The translations under genes were made by a program, and so were the position numbers. A stretch of 64,000 bases of DNA from Paenibacillus helianthi (GTDB lineage: Bacteria > Bacillota > Bacilli > Paenibacillales > Paenibacillaceae): NCBI RefSeq assembly GCF_001909055.1, contig NZ_LVWI01000001.1:62001-126000 (forward strand), given 5' to 3'. The notes beneath the pieces are model-generated. The model made no database searches. It was given only the letters and a program-made list of their open reading frames with translations, and was not told where the DNA came from. Shown piece by piece: positions 63,398 to 64,000 of the stretch (positions within the stretch are counted from its first letter, which is position 1; every line of letters starts with the position of its first letter).

Positions 63398-64000
63398 ATG
63401 GCTGAGTTAGCCTTACAGCCTGCACTTGCAGGCAAAGTTGCTGTCATTACCGGAGGAGCGGGTGTCTTATGCGCTGTCATGGCACAGGAATTAGGACGCC
63501 AGGGAGTCAGGGTCGCTATTCTTAACCGCACCGCTGCAAAAGGTGACTCTCTTGCTGCCAGGATTAGCGCAGCTGGAGGACAGGCCCTTGCTGTGGCCTG
63601 TGATGTTACAGAAGACAGCAGCGTACGGAGTGCCGCAGCTGTAGTTCTGAAGCATTGGGGGCCTTGCGATCTGTTAATCAATGGGGCCGGGGGAAATCAG
63701 CCGTCAGCGGTTACCACGCAGGAAACATTAACTGAAGGAGATTTGGAGAACCCGGAAATTACCTCTTTCTTCGATCTTTCAGCATCCGGCTTCCGTCAGG
63801 TCTTGGATCTCAACCTGGTTGGCACACTCCTGCCCACGCAAATTTTCGCCAGGCAAATGCTTGGGCGTCCGGGGGCATCCGTAATTAACATCTCATCCAT
63901 GAGCGCTGCATCGCCAATGACCAAAGTCCCTGCGTACAGTGCGGCGAAGGCAGGGATCAATAACTTCACCCAATGGTTGGCCGTCCACCTGGCTGAGTCC
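63398..64000 (+). CDS. SDR family oxidoreductase, UxuB/D-mannonate oxidoreductase-like (partial, cut by right edge)
   Basis: The first 201 residues of a short-chain dehydrogenase, open to the end of the window. Cofactor motif [20 protein letters not shown] (the third Gly of TGxxxGxG replaced by Cys, as in the fructuronate reductase-like group), NGAGGN, catalytic Ser in INISSMSA and YSAAKAG (YxxxK). An insertion between NGAGGN and the next helix ([23 protein letters not shown]) is also typical of that group, which interconverts D-mannonate and D-fructuronate in hexuronate breakdown. GAGAGGAAG precedes the ATG. It lies 75 bp after the AraC gene. Confidence 0.88.
   Translation, partial: MAELALQPALAGKVAVITGGAGVLCAVMAQELGRQGVRVAILNRTAAKGDSLAARISAAGGQALAVACDVTEDSSVRSAAAVVLKHWGPCDLLINGAGGNQPSAVTTQETLTEGDLENPEITSFFDLSASGFRQVLDLNLVGTLLPTQIFARQMLGRPGASVINISSMSAASPMTKVPAYSAAKAGINNFTQWLAVHLAES

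Overview
The window looks like chromosomal DNA of a Paenibacillus-type Firmicute. Evidence: strong AGGAGG-type ribosome binding sites with frequent GTG/TTG starts, two T-box leaders (class I lysyl-tRNA synthetase and thrS), GlnR/TnrA- and CcpA-type operators, Rho-independent terminators after many genes, and an intergenic repeat cluster of a kind I associate with Paenibacillus. Base composition is moderate and even, apart from AT-rich patches at the first vanZ-like gene (about 5.0-5.6 kb) and the broken sstT (35.5-36.5 kb). I saw no rRNA, tRNA, CRISPR array, prophage or intact insertion sequence.

Layout. 0-5 kb: P-loop kinase, AraC regulator divergent from lacZ. 5-11 kb: vanZ-like gene, small ORF, FGGY sugar kinase, then a vanR-vanS-vanY-vanZ-like operon without vanHAX, and a HesB-like gene. 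11-17 kb: assimilatory nitrite reductase operon nirB-nirD-cobA (nasDEF-like), divergent from an ANTAR-protein gene and a TrpD-like transferase. 17-19 kb: two short DMT transporters around a Crp-family regulator. 19-22 kb: aldo/keto reductase, Tet(M)-like GTPase, Nudix hydrolase. 22-34 kb: small accessory genes, AlaX-type editing protein, TSUP permease, YebC, T-box-controlled class I LysRS, MetE-like protein with a LysR regulator. 34-36.6 kb: phosphodiester glycosidase and the sstT pseudogene. 36.6-43.4 kb: three-gene MukBEF/JetABC-like condensin operon with no jetD. 43-48.7 kb: SRPBCC, GNAT, T-box thrS, HAD phosphatase, membrane protein. 48.7-49.5 kb: repeats. 49.5-57.4 kb: M16 protease with a two-component system, lipoprotein, secreted GH64 glucanase with a cre site. 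57.6-64 kb: msrA, four-gene Gfo/Idh/MocA and isomerase operon with a divergent AraC regulator, and a partial UxuB-like SDR gene.

The best mechanistic find is the nirB leader (14868-14998). On the minus strand it carries two adjacent hairpins, each with a six-base loop having A at position 1 and G at position 4, the known recognition element of ANTAR RNA-binding antiterminators. The second hairpin shares bases with the terminator just upstream of nirB. The divergent gene encodes an ANTAR protein, and the intergenic region holds a perfect-consensus GlnR/TnrA box (15080-15096). Together they read as a complete nitrogen-responsive circuit: GlnR/TnrA controls synthesis of the ANTAR protein, which would release termination in front of the nitrite reductase operon.

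The second system of note is the condensin-like operon at 36644-43408: MukF/JetA-like, MukE/JetB-like and a 1498-residue MukB/JetC-like ATPase with atypical Walker A (lysine followed by Gly) and Walker B (Asp-Asn-Pro). It lacks the nuclease subunit that defines Wadjet.
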